A stretch of DNA of 64,000 nt from Neophaeococcomyces mojaviensis. Lineage: Eukaryota; Ascomycota; Eurotiomycetes; Chaetothyriales. The first letter of the stretch is position 1. Each line of letters opens with the position of its first letter. The notes under the pieces were generated by a model, which saw nothing but the letters and a program-made list of their open reading frames with translations, did not search any database and was not told the DNA's origin. The position numbers and the translations under genes were made by a program. Positions 45,563 to 57,790 of the stretch are shown here, in pieces. The stretch is taken from NCBI GenBank assembly GCA_030247915.1, contig JAPDRQ010000125.1, forward strand, positions 1-64,000, given 5' to 3'.

Positions 45563-46110
45563 TAACTAGTTTAAATAATCGATAGAGAACTTCTATAAAA
45601 GGTATATACTACGGCAATCCTGCCTATAAGTACTCTTTAATTAGTTATAGTATAATATCGCCGATTCTAAGGTCTAGGGTAGGATCTAAAGGTACATCGC
45701 TAGGCACGCCCTAGTTTTCGATAAAAACTTTATACCGCTACTACGTATTAAACTCGACCATATTACGTACGATAGCTATACTATTCGATATACAAAGACA
45801 GGACGAATACAATAATACTATTAAAATAATAATTAGACTACGTAGTAGCTAGTAAGTACTCGTCGAATAATGTAAATAGAACTACCTAGCGTATCATTTT
45901 GGCTTTACGCTAATTTTCACAAAGCGTACGTTAAGAAGATGGTTCATTTTAAACTCCTTTTAATTAGTTCATAATTTGTACTAGCCGCTCGGCGGCCCTA
46001 TTTATTATATTTGCCTAGTCAGTCCTAGGTTAGCGTTTAACACTCGCCTTTCTATTAGAAGCGTATTTCTAAAAAGAGTAGAATTCTACGCGATGCTAAA
46101 CCCCTAAATA

Positions 46111-46140
46111 CAGTCCCTACAAAAGTATCCGGACAGCCGG
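46111..46140 (+). repeat. Possible Tc1/mariner terminal inverted repeat
   Basis: After a TA dinucleotide the sequence reads cagtccctacaaaagtatcc and then ggacag. CAGT start and an aaaagt-tccgga interior are usual in fungal Tc1-type ends. The partner end was not found. Confidence 0.4.
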
Positions 46141-46194
46141 GATTAACTTACAAACCCTTTCATAGAGGTCGACTGTATATTACTACTAAATCAG

Positions 46195-46262
46195 CCACCG
46201 GAGGCCCTTATAGCTTAGTAGTTATATATATTATAGATAGAAAAGGCTATAGGTTCAATACT
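46195..46262 (+). other. Decayed tRNA-like sequence (SINE or tRNA relic)
   Basis: tagcttagtagtta (46211-46224) resembles a tRNA A box with C-to-T changes and ggttcaatac (46252-46261) a mutated B box, spaced as in a tRNA of about 70 nt. It could be a RIP-damaged tRNA relic or the head of a SINE. Confidence 0.35.
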
Positions 46263-46532
46263 AATCAATAATCATAAATGCTTTTTATACTATCCTCCCT
46301 TATAAATAAATACAGTTATTCGTCTTAGCGTTAAATCTTAGATAGCCCCTATCGTTAAATCCTTTAATCCATTCTACTATATCTTAGTAATATATTCCCG
46401 AACTCCTCGTATATATTATAACCATTACCCATTATAAAAACATATTTATAATGTTTTATTAAATATATCTTCATTTTCGACTAGCAGTTCTTAATATTAT
46501 TATAATTAGGAGAATGAACTAGTATCGAATAC

Positions 46533-46830
46533 TATTATATACTAGCCTAACTACGGCTAAGCAAACCCTATAAATATAGCTGCTAAGCGGTCGTTACCGG
46601 ATATAACTAATAATAGAATACCTAAGATAGGCTATACCGAATAGGGTAAGAAGGATGTTCTACTTACTCTATGTGTTCTATAATAGAGCATATAGAATAC
46701 GTAGAACCTATATCTTATATACTACCTAGTTCTAGTTACTCCTTAGATAGTCTCTCCTTTCGTAGTTATTCTAAGTTATATTCTTATCCCTATCTTTAGT
46801 ATCTCTAGTTACCCTAAAACTATTTACTAT
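46533..46830 (-). mobile_element. Third-group LTR, mutated copy
   Basis: Its reverse complement follows the same order as 57368-57790 (tataacttagaataac, ggagagactatctaagga, ccttcttaccctattc, accgcttagcagctatattt). The 5' end is decayed. Confidence 0.65.
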
Positions 46831-46994
46831 ATCTTCTATTTTAAAATACTAAACCCTAGATTTAGCCTAGCTTAGCTTTATACCTAGTAAAACTATAATA
46901 AATTTAGAGAAACGTCCCGAGTACGTAACTATTCCTTATTTAATTTACTAGTATTTATTAATGTATTATCTTATAGTAGAACCCGTTTAGGCCT

Positions 46995-47242
46995 TATTAA
47001 TATTAGAAAATAATAGTAGATATATAGTAAATAAATAACTTATTATTTATCTATATACCCGTCGATAGTTTCTATATATACACCTATAATAGGGATAAAT
47101 AAATAGCTGGCTCCTATAGGGGGTACGAAATAGAGAGGTTAGTGAAGTAGTAGGAAAGCTACTAAACTAACTAGACCTACTTATAGATTAACTAGTCCAC
47201 GTTAGGTTAAAGCTACCCCTTTAGGACTTACTATTCTTAATA
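46995..47242 (-). mobile_element. Solo LTR, TGTTAAGAATAG family
   Basis: 248 bp, flanks ggcct and ggctt (duplication with one C/T change). Confidence 0.78.
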
Positions 47243-48100
47243 GGCTTATATATATAAGAAATAATAGCGTTTAGAGCTTATTAGTAGGACCGTACGAAAA
47301 ACGCTTTCTTTTAGTGTTTTTATCTCGATTTATAACTACGATCGATTCTTTTCGTTCGTCGATAATTAACGAGTATATTATTACGTATATATTCTTTTTT
47401 TTCTTAACTAGAATAATAAACCTATAGTAGTTCTTCTCGTTTATATAGTCAAAAACCTAAAGATGTTTAATCTTTCCTCTTCTTTTAATAGAATACTCGT
47501 TAATTATATTTACTAAACGTTAATTCTATTTATCTTTCGTTCGCTTACGTAGGGTATATTAAAACCTCTTTTTTATAGTAGTTAGTAAGACTAATATCTT
47601 TTTAAATCGTTTAATCTTTTAAGTTCTTTATAAATTCGAATCTTCTTAATTATCTTCTTAAATCGCTTTTTAGATATTTTTTAATTATTTAATCTAAAAG
47701 AAGATTACTAATCTTCGTAGGTTTTTATTAATATAACTTAAAAATACTCTTTACGAATAGACGTATCTTCTAAAGATAAGTAAATTTACTACGTTCTTTA
47801 AAAGTAGTTATCATTATCTTAAATATTTAAATATAACTAAATATATTCTTTTTTTAATTATATAAGTATAAGTAGAGAGCTTTAAAAAACTTAAGCGTTA
47901 TTCGTTTTTAGTTATAACTTCATCTCTTAAACTTATAAAAAAAGTATTAACTTTAGCTTCTTTTAGTTATTAGTTTTATATTTCGACTAGATACGAACTT
48001 AGTTTAAGAGCTTATATATACTTATATAATAAGAACGATCGCTTTTCGAAATATTTTCGTTCTTATAGATTGTTTTTAATTACTATAAAAAGAGAGTTAT
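47243..48100. other. RIP-mutated repeat shared with 33850-34920
   Basis: Same orientation and order as the earlier copy, probably an internal retroelement region. No domain read. Confidence 0.5.
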
Positions 48101-48462
48101 TATTAGGGACCTTACTAAATAATAAGTTATTAAATATAGTTCTAGGCTTTACTCGATAGGGATAGAAGTATAAGGAATACTAGAGCTATATCGAACAATA
48201 GTTAAAATTTAACTTAGGTTAACTATAGAAGCTATAGATATATATAAGAGACTCGTATATATATACTTATAATATAATTCCTAATACGGTAGTCCTTCTA
48301 GTATATTAGTATATCTAGTATATTTAGACTAATATACTATCTATACTAAAGTTACCTTTTTTAGTTAGTACGCTAAGCCTCCAGCGCCTCTACGTACTAA
48401 ACTTTCTTACTTAACCTTTAATATCTTCTAATATAGCCGTACGACGGTTATAGTTTATAATA
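48101..48462 (+). mobile_element. Second-group solo LTR, RIP-mutated copy
   Basis: 362 bp aligned end to end with 38953-39319 and differing mostly by C-to-T and G-to-A changes. Perfect gttat duplication (48096-48100, 48463-48467). Confidence 0.88.
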
Positions 48463-49216
48463 GTTATTTATTAGTTATTAAAGAAGAAAGAGCTAGTTAT
48501 AAAGAATTAAAATATAAAACGAAATATTTTAAATAACGACGATATAACGAACGTATTTTAGATAGAATTAAAATTAAAATATTAAATATTTTAATAAATA
48601 ACTCTAGAACTAATTATAATAACTAATATTATACTAACTATAATTTTAATTATAACTTTAACTATAATTCTAGCTATATTTCTAGCTATAATTTTAACTA
48701 TAATTACGAAGCTAAGAGTTTTTAACTAAATTTTTCTTTTAGATACGTAAGTTTTTGTTTATAAACCCGTAATACTATAAATAATAATAATCGCTAAGGG
48801 CGAGAGTAAGATTATTTATATAAATATATATTATCGCTTTAGGTTCTTTATTATTCTTAATAAGATTCGTTTATAATCTTAATACGTTCTTTAATTAGTT
48901 CTTATTATAGAAATAATTCTTCGTTTCTTTAACCTAATTTAGATCTATTTATAAACTCTAGAAATATCGTTCTATACTATTCTCGCTTTATAAGTCTCAG
49001 AAACTTATCTTTTAACGCCTTAGCGCCTCTTTCGAATCTATTTATTCCTAAGTATCTAATCGAAATAGGTAATCGTCGCTATATTAGTAATTAAGAACTC
49101 TTCTTTTACTAAATAGCTAAATCCGTTAACGCTAACGACTTATTTTTCTAAACTCTTTATACCTATCTAAAAAGCGGCTTTCTAAAAGGACTCTAATCTA
49201 ATATTAACGTAGATAT
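48463..49216. other. RIP-mutated repeat shared with 35230-36330
   Basis: Dispersed element remains, including the ctctttcgaatctattt and aaataggtaatcg words. No domain read. Confidence 0.5.
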
Positions 49217-49422
49217 TATAATAGAAATTAAAAATACTCTATTTAAGATTATATAATAACTAAATAGAATAGCTAAAAGAACGGATAATATTTACTCTTT
49301 TAATCGCTCTTTTCTTTTATTATTCTCTCTTTAAAAGGTTAAGAAAATATTCTTTAAAAATAGCTATATATAGTATACTTAGTTAACCTATTTTATAAGA
49401 AATATATCGAATTTTTATAATA
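49217..49422 (-). mobile_element. TGTCGTGGG-family element, heavily RIP-mutated
   Basis: Aligns base for base with 27635-27835 except for transitions (tgtggtgg to tataatag; cggatgatgttcac to cggataatatttac). Flanked by atat (49213-49216, 49423-49426). Confidence 0.85.
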
Positions 49423-49699
49423 ATATATTATTAATACTTCTTTTTCTAAATTCGTTATTTTATAATATAGTTTTTTTAAGTTAAACGCGTTCTCGTAAGC
49501 TAATAAGGTTTATTTATTACTCTATTATAAACTCTTAAGGCTATATATACTAATATCCCTCTTCTTCTATTATATAATATAAATAGTAGTAATAATTCTA
49601 GATAAAGGTATTATTAAGTAGAAACTAAGAAAATATATAGTATATTTACGTAAAAAAGAATAAAATTAAACGATATATAGATTATAAAGTAACTATTAT
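49423..49699. other. RIP-mutated DNA
   Basis: Resembles 36420-36680, part of a dispersed repeat. No gene. Confidence 0.45.
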
Positions 49700-50165
49700 A
49701 ATTAAACTTCTTTTTAAACGAGTCGAATTAATTAACGTCCTTTATTAATCCTATTCTTTAGAATTAAGAATCGAATTTCTACCCTTTTAAGCTCGACTTA
49801 TAAACCCTAAAAAGCCGATTTAAGATACTTAACGGGTTACTAAGACTATTCTTTAGTTAGGTTTACCCGAAAGAACCTAGACTAAGTCCGCTTAGGATCG
49901 ATTTTTCTACTTAATAATTAGGATTTAGTCTTTTAAAACTATTACGGCCGTTATTTTATAGTATATTTAATATAACGAATCGAGTTTAACTCTAACCCGT
50001 AATAGATCTAAGTACCTATCGAATAGCCTATTTTGTTTTCTTCTAAACTCGGATCCTTTAGAGTCGAGTTCCTACTATTAAAAACCCGTCCGGCTAAGCT
50101 CGTCAATTACTTTAGTTAGATCGACTCGTTAGGCTAGCCTAACTAGAGAGAAAGCCTAATTATAA
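49700..50165 (+). repeat. ~430-bp dispersed repeat
   Basis: Least mutated forward copy. Landmarks are gaacctagactaagtccgc, aatcgagtttaactctaac and aacccgtccggctaagctcg. Confidence 0.65.
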
Positions 50166-50290
50166 TTATCTACCTTACTTACTTATTCTCTTATTATACG
50201 ATATCTCTAATAGAAAATCGTAAGACTATAAATTACGCTCGATTAATCTTTCTTAATATATATTATATATATTTTTATATATTATATTAC

Positions 50291-50560
50291 TATTAAGAAT
50301 AGTAACCCTAAAAGAACTAGTTTAATCTAGAGTAGACCAGTTAGTCTACTAGTATAACCAGTTAGTCCATAAGTAGGTCCAGTTAGTCTAGAGCTTTCCT
50401 ACTACCTAATTAACCTCTCTATTTCATACCCCTTTTAGGAGCTAGCCATTCTTTATCCCTATTATAGGTGTATATATATATAGGAACTCTTAGCGCGTAT
50501 ATAGAATAATAATAAGGTATTTAGTCACTATCTACCTACCTCTACCTACTAAACTTAATA
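50291..50560 (+). mobile_element. Solo LTR, TGTTAAGAATAG family
   Basis: 270 bp, flanks attac and attat (one C/T change). Carries the extra ccagttagtccat block, as at 24285. Confidence 0.82.
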
Positions 50561-50700
50561 ATTATAATAGTAATCATCTCTATAATAGTACTTCTAGTAA
50601 ATAACTAGTTATACTAGTAGAATACTAATTATAGTTTTTCGTATTATTTCTATAATAATTATGCTAATTAATAAAAGAACTCGAGCGATAGACGTATTAA

Positions 50701-50950
50701 TATTAAGAATAGTAACCCTAAAGGGGGTAAGCCTAGCCCAGGGTGGACTAGTTAGTCCACTAGTAGAGCTAGTTAGTTTAGTAGCTTTCCTACTACTTCA
50801 CTAACCTCTCTATTTCGTACCCCCTATAGGAGCCAGCCATTCATTTATCCCTATTATAGGTGTATATATATAGTAACTATCGGCGCGCATATAGAACAAT
50901 AATAAGTCATTTACTTAGTATCTACCTACCGCTACCTTTTAATCTTAATA
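50701..50950 (+). mobile_element. Solo LTR, TGTTAAGAATAG family
   Basis: 250 bp, flanks attaa and attag (one transition). It lies 140 bp from the preceding copy with different flanks, so the two are separate insertions, not the LTRs of one element. Confidence 0.82.
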
Positions 50951-52364
50951 ATTAGCGAAGAGATTATCTACGAATAGGTATAGTAGCGATCTAGAAAGGT
51001 ATCTTTAGCTCTCTTAGTTAGAATATAGACTACTTCTTTCGTTAAAGGTAAAAGAACGAGATAATCCTAGTTATTTAATTAGGTATTACGTTAGCTATTT
51101 TACGTAATTAATCCTAATAGTATATATATCTCGCCTATAGTTAAAACGATTCTTATATATATACTACGACTAGAGCTCTTACTAATAGTCTCGATACATT
51201 TCCTAGGCGATAATAATAGGAAATCGTAGACAAAGCTATCGAAGCTAGAGAGGTAGAATAGAAGAAAGCCTTCTTTAATACTTTATAGTCCATCTAATAA
51301 ATATATAAACTGCATTTATAGAAGTTAACTACGGATTTATTAATCGAGATATACGAAGAAGGGATCGCGACTATTCGTAGATAATCTCGAAAAGTATTTA
51401 GTATAGTAGCTACCTTCTAATACTATAAGGCTTTCTCTAGTAGACTAGACGTAGCTTTAAGTAATAGGTAATATCCTATTACGTTAAATCGATTTCTAGG
51501 TATATAATACGCTCCGTAAGACTTTCTTCTACGACTCTAGTAGTTCTGGTAAGTTAAGACTCCTTCTAGATTTATATCGAACCGAATAGCTATCTACTAT
51601 TATAGCTCTCGCTCTATAAGCTCGCTCCACTTATATTCTAAGTCCGCTTTTATTCGAGCGGCCCAGTTCGTTACTAAGATGATCGTACTAAAAACAGGCT
51701 AAAGAAACAGGAGTAATAGCTTCTAGGGCGACCAATACCTTCCTTCCTGGTCTATTAGCTCCTAAGACTATTTTATCAACGACGATTAGAGGCTAGTAGT
51801 CTGGTATTCCTTGAGCGATATAGTCAATTCACTACTGTCTTAATACGTCCGTATTTAGTGTTCTCGTCGCCTGTTTATCGTCGTTCTGTTCAAGGAAAGG
51901 TATAAGTCGCTCTGGGGCGTGATATTGTTCATTATGATGCGCAATTAGCGTCATTTTGAAGCTCTTTTTAAGAGAAATCGACCGGTCTATATCACAATGT
52001 AAATTGGTAGACGTACATTGAGCTACAAGCGCTTGAATATAGGGGGATGGAACTGGATAGAGGTAGAAGTCGGAGATTATTAACCGAGGATATTTTTAGG
52101 GCTAATAACCCTAGACACTAAGTATTACGTAATCCACAGAATGGAACCGCAGCAGATAAGTCGCTTCGTCGAAGGCTTGGAAGTCGGCTCTACCTATCCC
52201 CCAGTGCTATTGCCCAGGGCACGAGAATGACCAGTTGCAACTGATATGGAAGACACACAGTCTAGATGCCAACATAGAACGGTCATCAACTAACAATGAT
52301 TGAACTTACTGGTCCTTCAGGTCCAGCAATCAGATCTCGTAAAATACTATGCTTGGTGACATCT
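50951..52364. other. RIP-mutated DNA, then 3' flank of the transcription factor gene
   Basis: AT-rich to about 51640, intermediate to about 51880, then normal. No protein motif could be read. Confidence 0.45.
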
Positions 52365-55167
52365 TCACAACGTCTTCCCATAGTGTTCAAGCGACGTTAT
52401 GATAATAGAAACTATTCCCCAAACTCCTGACCGATTCAACAGAGCTATACACACATAAATACTTTGGGCGCTGAGCGGCCTTCCGGTGTTCTCATGTCCG
52501 AAATCAATTTCAGCAAATGTCTCCCTGGCCGCTGCAACTGCATCCTGTTGCTCTTGTGTCCAGTCTGTCTCCGTAATACGTTCTAAGACTTGCAGCCATT
52601 GGCTAAGGAACAGACCTATTCAGTAAATTAGCTCTACTTTCGAGCACACTATAGAAGAACAGTTGACTCACAGCATTCGAAAGCTAAAGAATGACACTGC
52701 AAACCCGAAAGGCTGAGTGGAGAACTGTGACTACTGGCTATGCCCAGTATTACTTGATCCCTGAGAGAGTCGATCGCAATATAGGCGGTTTTTGTCAAAT
52801 CTGTGGAGAAGCTGGCTGGCTCCAAGCTGTTGCCAAGGGACTGAGATATAACATCAACATCGTGGCTTAATAATGCTTTACGCATCCTCCGCATGTCCAC
52901 TTGAAGTCGAAGTTGGCTATATCTAAGTAACACATGAGAGATGAGCGTAAGTGCACTATATGGATTTTGTGGTGATGGCGAGCTTTCGGGGTTGATCTCC
53001 CAGCCCGCCTGCCATTTTTGGAGTGCAAGTTCAATGAAGTCCAGTCGTGGATAGGTGCTATGAAGGGCGCTGTCTTGCCTAACGTACCAGATCTGCTGGA
53101 CCAATGCATGAAGCATGATATACTGCCCAAACGTACTGCAGGACAACATGGTCGGCGCAGACGGCGAAAGGAGACTCTTTAAGACGTCGGAAAATGTCAC
53201 AGTGGCCATCGGCCTCGTTCGGCGAACGTTGTACCAGGCGTCGGCTGTGGCAGCCGTCCATTCGGCTTCGCTGCAGGGCAGATATATTTCTATTTCCGAA
53301 TTGAGCAACATTGGGGGCACGTCAAAGGTCTGGGTAAGGTTCCCAAAATAGACGAATGCCGCCATTTTCGTCCTCACAACGTTAGCAAGTAGGAGTGCAT
53401 CCTTGAATAGGAGTATACCTGTTTGTCGTCTCACATTCTACCCATGCTTCCCAGGACAGGACAGGATTATCCGTAGGCTGACCCCAGTTTCCCTGAGGAT
53501 TAGCAACATAACGCACGATCTAAAGACAATCGTGATAAGTAGACTGCAGAGGTCGACTGAAGCTTCTTCGCAGGACTCACATGGGCGAGTATAGATTGAC
53601 AGGAAAGTGATTCGTGGACCTTGTCGAATGTCCCACTTGATGTGCCGAAATACATTACTAACATAAGAGCTTGTATGACCCAATTAGGCCTATCCCTCGA
53701 TGTGAACTTTGATTGTTCGAGCTATCAGAGTCAGCTAGACTATAGGCACAAGTTCAAAGGCAATATACAATATTCAAAATGGACATTCTCGCCAAACGAT
53801 GTAACCTTGATGCCACTATTTGTTGGTGTTGGACATTAGCCCCGAGTGCAGCCATAGCTAAGAGAAGGGCAGGCTGTGCTGCGTCGACTCTCCAAGTCGG
53901 GACATGAATGAACGGTAGATAGGGTAGGAAACAATGGAAGAAGTTTGTGAGATATCGCTCAAATGCCAGTCTCGAAGGAAGCTTCTCGCTCGGGTCAATC
54001 CGGGCCTATTTGGGTAAGAGTGAAGTCATGCTGACGGTGTAAGGTTGTTGGTACCTACAAAGGAATCCATCTTCTTGGTCTCCTTGGCTATATCGTCGTG
54101 TTTCGCTTCGGAAAGTTTTAGGGAACCATGCCATGAAGATTGCCGTAAGATAGTTGCAGTTGCCTGCGAAGCACCACTGGAGTCAATGATATTCTGAGTG
54201 AATGACAAAGGAGAGCAGCTGAAATTTTGTAGTGCAGGTGTCACGTTTAATCTCTGGACCAACTCTGCGTCAAGCATCGATCCTGTATGGAATGCTTGGA
54301 TATCATTTAGGTCGATTCCGGCCATAAAGGTATCCATGTCGAATGGCGTCGCTGGAGATGGAAGATCTGGCATGCTTTGTTTTGGCTGGCTCAGGCTTGC
54401 AGGTGTGCTAGATTCACGAGATCCAGTTGCAGAAGCCGAAGCGGGCGAGGCAGGCTCCAGAGGTGGTGGCGATGTTTGAGCAACATTCGTGCCTGACTTG
54501 TCAGAGCTGTCTCCCAGCTCAGGCCGCTGAGGAATTGAGGTAGGTAAATCAAGTTCCACTTGTGCTCGATCCCTTTGTTCTAAAGTGGGTTGTTCCAAAG
54601 ACTCCAGCACGGCCTCAGGATGGTGCCTCAACGCATGTCTCTTGATTAAGTCCTGGCGTGTAAATCGAACATTACAATAGCTGCAGGCGAAGGGTTTCTC
54701 GTTTCGGTCTAGAACAGGTACATTAGAATTCGATCGTGAAAACACAAGGGACATGGTGGAGTTAACGGCTTACGCGCCCGCTCGTGACGTAATAGGTGCT
54801 CGTTACGGGTAAACTGTCTTTGACACACTGAGCACTCGAAAGTCGGGCGTTGTTTCTTGCCACCTTGCTTGCCGACGCGGACACGGCGCTCTTTATTGTC
54901 TTGCCGCTTCTGCGTTGAGTTTGACGTCCCCTCATTAATGCCAATAGTTGGAGTGTTTTCAGGTGAGACAGCTCCTACCGCCAGTTGAGGCGAAGAGACT
55001 GATATTACGATGCCTTTGGCAGTAGACTGCACGTCGCCCTCAGGGCCTTCATACGTTGGGATGTTTTCGCTGAAACGGCCAGTGTGTGAGTCAAACGAGA
55101 GCCGTCGTGGTCGCATATTGATGATAGGCATGCTAGCAGGTTCGCCCAAATAATGAATTGCTATCAT
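52365..55167 (-). CDS. C2H2 zinc-finger transcription factor with fungal TF domain, seven exons
   Basis: Exons 55167-54774, 54708-54059, 54005-53769, 53721-53581, 53519-53419, 53372-52672 and 52615-52365 (introns 46-65 bp, GT...AG) join to an 824-residue protein. Two C2H2 fingers (C112-C115-H128-H132 and C140-C143-H156-H160) are joined by a RNEKPF linker; intron 1 falls inside the last His codon of finger 1, and splicing completes it. A basic stretch (KKQRP and RRVRVGK) precedes them. A Ser/Pro-rich linker follows, then a fungal-specific factor domain: LTNFFHCFLPYLPFIHVPTW, LLLAMAALGA, and MAAFVYFGNLTQTFDVPPML. Such proteins bind DNA in the nucleus and often control metabolic or stress genes. 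The start could also be the second Met at residue 13. The last exon end is the least certain. It may regulate the neighbouring enzyme genes (inference). Confidence 0.91.
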
Positions 55168-55563
55168 TTCTCGGTCTGCTGTCAGTGGTCATGAGGATGA
55201 AGATTAGCGTCAAAGTCTGCAAGAGTGGATCCTTGTCATATGCATTTCGAAGGAAGGCTGATGCTAGAGGAGAAGAGGAGTTTTTGCGGGGAGAGAGGAT
55301 TTCAGAGAAGGAAGAAGTTGTGCTTCTCTTGCGGCAAGTTCACATTTTCGCCAAAACTCTGGGTGATCTCGGGCGAGCTTCGAGCTTCGCTGGGCTTGGC
55401 CCCGTACTAGAAGTGCGGGGTCACAGGTTGCGATCCTCTCCACTTGCGAAATGTGACAATTGGCGTACAGTAGTTGATCATAATTATACGCCGATCTTGC
55501 GCGTCCACGCCATTTTCTCCACATTCCTAGTTTTCTACCTATTTTTCAATCCACCACTGCGCA
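55168..55563. other. Transcription factor promoter and left end of a Tc1 element
   Basis: Normal composition. It must contain the promoter of the C2H2 gene and probably the left end of the transposon that begins coding at 55564. A 137-residue frame on the + strand has no family signature. No GGTGGGG word is present. Confidence 0.45.
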
Positions 55564-56600
55564 ATGCCTAGAGCAGCTCTACACGAGACTATAGGCAATA
55601 CCAGAAGGGGCAAAGACCTCAATGCAGCACAGCTAGTCCAAATCTCCGTACTTGAAAAGGCTAAGTTTAGAGCGACTAAGTAAGGTTAGATCCTTAAACT
55701 TAAACGTAAAACTGTTCGCGACGTAGTTTAGTAAGTAACTACTCGATTTATTACTATACCTACTAAGAAAGTAGATCGTCGGATTACTTATACTCTTTAT
55801 AATATATAAGTAATTCTACGCGTCGTAAAGGTAAATCTAAGATTATTCGTTTTTTAAATTAAGTTTAAAAGCGGTATAAAAAGAAGTCTAAATATAATTA
55901 AGAGAATCCTTAAAAGAAGTAAATTAAGATACTAGATAATAAAGAAGTAACTTATTCTAGATAAGAACGCTATAAAGAAACGTAAATAATAGTATTTATA
56001 ATGAAAAGACTAGTTTCTTAATGAGTAGAAATCTATTATCTATAACGATAAGTATTTATTAAAAAGAAGCTTTTAATTACGTTCTTAATAAATTTAGAAT
56101 TATTTAAGTAAGAAATAGACTGATAGGTATATATATTATACTAGAAAAAGTAAGAATATTTTCTTTATAATCTAGAGTACTATCTAGATTAGTAGATATT
56201 TAAATATCGTACTTATAAAGTAAGATATAAAAATACTTCGTAGAGAGTATACTAACTAATTATATCTTTAAATATTAAAGACTTAGATCTCTTAAATCTA
56301 TTCTTTAAATAAAAAGCTATAGTAGAATAACGTATTAATTTATATTTATAAAAAGATTATCTTTTAGCTTAGTAATAAAGAAATAAAGAATATTAAATAG
56401 TTAGCTTATTTACTAGATCTTAGTCTAAATAAATACGTTTAGTAACTACTAAAGAATTACCTAAATTAGAACTACCTATAACTTAGAACTATAGATAAAT
56501 CGAAGGCTACCTATAACGTATTTATATAGGTAGTTATAATTAAATAAAAGGAATAGACTAAGATTTAATCGACGGCCTAATTAGATTAAGAGATAACCGG
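55564..56600 (+). mobile_element. Tc1/mariner transposase relic with unmutated N-terminus
   Basis: From ATG at 55564 the frame reads MPRAALHETIGNTRRGKDL, then NAAQLVQISVLEKAKFRATK, the start of a Tc1-type helix-turn-helix. At about 55680 stops appear (CAA to TAA, CGG or CAG to TAG type) and RIP takes over, while the same frame continues ILKLKRKTVRDVV, TIPTKKVDRRIT and later KRILKRSKLRY. Near 56400-56450 LAYLLDLSLNKYV matches PAYSPDLNPIEHV, the second catalytic Asp region. No terminal repeats were found. Confidence 0.75.
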
Positions 56601-57083
56601 GTTAATATAGTACTATAGGTAGAAGGCTAGTGAACGCGCTACTAATACTTTGATATTTACTATATACGTATAGGATACGAAAACTTACGACTTTAATACA
56701 CTTTTTATAAGTAAATATTCGAAAATCTATACATTTTTATAGCTATAGTAGTATTTTATACGTAGTTAACCAAAATAGATAGATAAAGAAAATCGGTATA
56801 TTAACGTATAGTTTTAATCGACTACTATAAACTTAAAATACCTATCTTAGTATTTAATTCCTAGTTATTCGATAACCTCTTATTAACTACTATATATATA
56901 TCTTCTTTTCTATATTATACCGTTAATATAACTAATTTAATTAAGCGACCGCGTACTAGTTTAGATTAGTAAATATTTACTTAGCTTCGATACGGTAGAA
57001 AGCTATATTATTAATAGGATCTTATAGTAAGTAATTCGTTTAAAAAGACCTTACTATAGTAGTTATATAGTATATAATATTAT
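56601..57083. other. RIP-mutated DNA
   Basis: AT-rich, no motif. Probably the 3' part of the Tc1 relic and other debris. Confidence 0.45.
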
Positions 57084-57332
57084 TATTGAGATTAAATAGT
57101 AGCGGTAAATAGATATTAAACAAATAACTTATTATTATTCTATATATACGCCGATAAGCTCTATATATATATATATATATAATAGGATAAATAAATAGCT
57201 AGTACTATAAGGGGTACTAATTTAGAGGTTAATTAGGTAGCTAAAAAGATATTAAACTAACTAGTTCTACTAGTAGATTAACTAATTTACGCTAGGTTAG
57301 AGCTACCCCTTTAGAACTTACTATTCTTAATA
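57084..57332 (-). mobile_element. Solo LTR, TGTTAAGAATAG family, mutated
   Basis: 249 bp, tattgagatt to attcttaata. Duplication not recognisable. Confidence 0.75.
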
Positions 57333-57367
57333 GATATCTTAAGATTTCGTAGTTTTATATAGGTATT

Positions 57368-57790
57368 TATTAAGGCTACTTCTTAACGATTAACTATATA
57401 GAGATAGTTAAAGCGCTAAGGAATAGAACCGTAAAAGGTAAATTATTACGAGATAAATAGTATATATAGCGCCTAGGCTAGATAACTAGAATAACTATAA
57501 TAGGTTAAGATATAGGTACTAAACTAAAAGGTAAGAGTAAGTAGGTAATATAAATTAACTATAAAGAGTCTATCTAGAGAGTAACTATAACTAAAGCTAT
57601 ATATATAAGTTATATATTCTACGCGTTCTATATATTCTACTATAGAATATATAGAACTACTAGAATATTCTTCTTACCTTATTTAATATCGTTCGTCTTA
57701 GTTATTCTTCTATTAGTCGTAGTTAAGAATGACCGCTTAGCGACTATATTTATAGGATTTATTTAGTCGTAGTTAGGCTAGCGTATAACA
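57368..57790 (+). mobile_element. Third-group LTR, RIP-mutated copy
   Basis: 423 bp from tattaaggctac to gcgtataaca. It aligns with the reverse complement of 33215-33660 and with 46533-46830. No clear duplication. Confidence 0.68.

Larger units (their letters stand above)
45563..46532. other. Partly mutated patch without a gene
   Basis: Less AT-rich than its surroundings. It contains a Tc1-like terminus (46111-46140) and a tRNA-like segment (46195-46262). No open frame of note. Confidence 0.45.

Noticed and set aside
50291..50950. Full-length LTR element with LTRs at 50291 and 50701
   Set aside because: Only 140 bp lie between them and each copy has its own flanking duplication, so they are independent insertions.
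55158..55571. 137-residue + strand frame opposite the C2H2 promoter
   Set aside because: Low-complexity chance frame; the region is better explained as promoter plus the left end of a Tc1 element.
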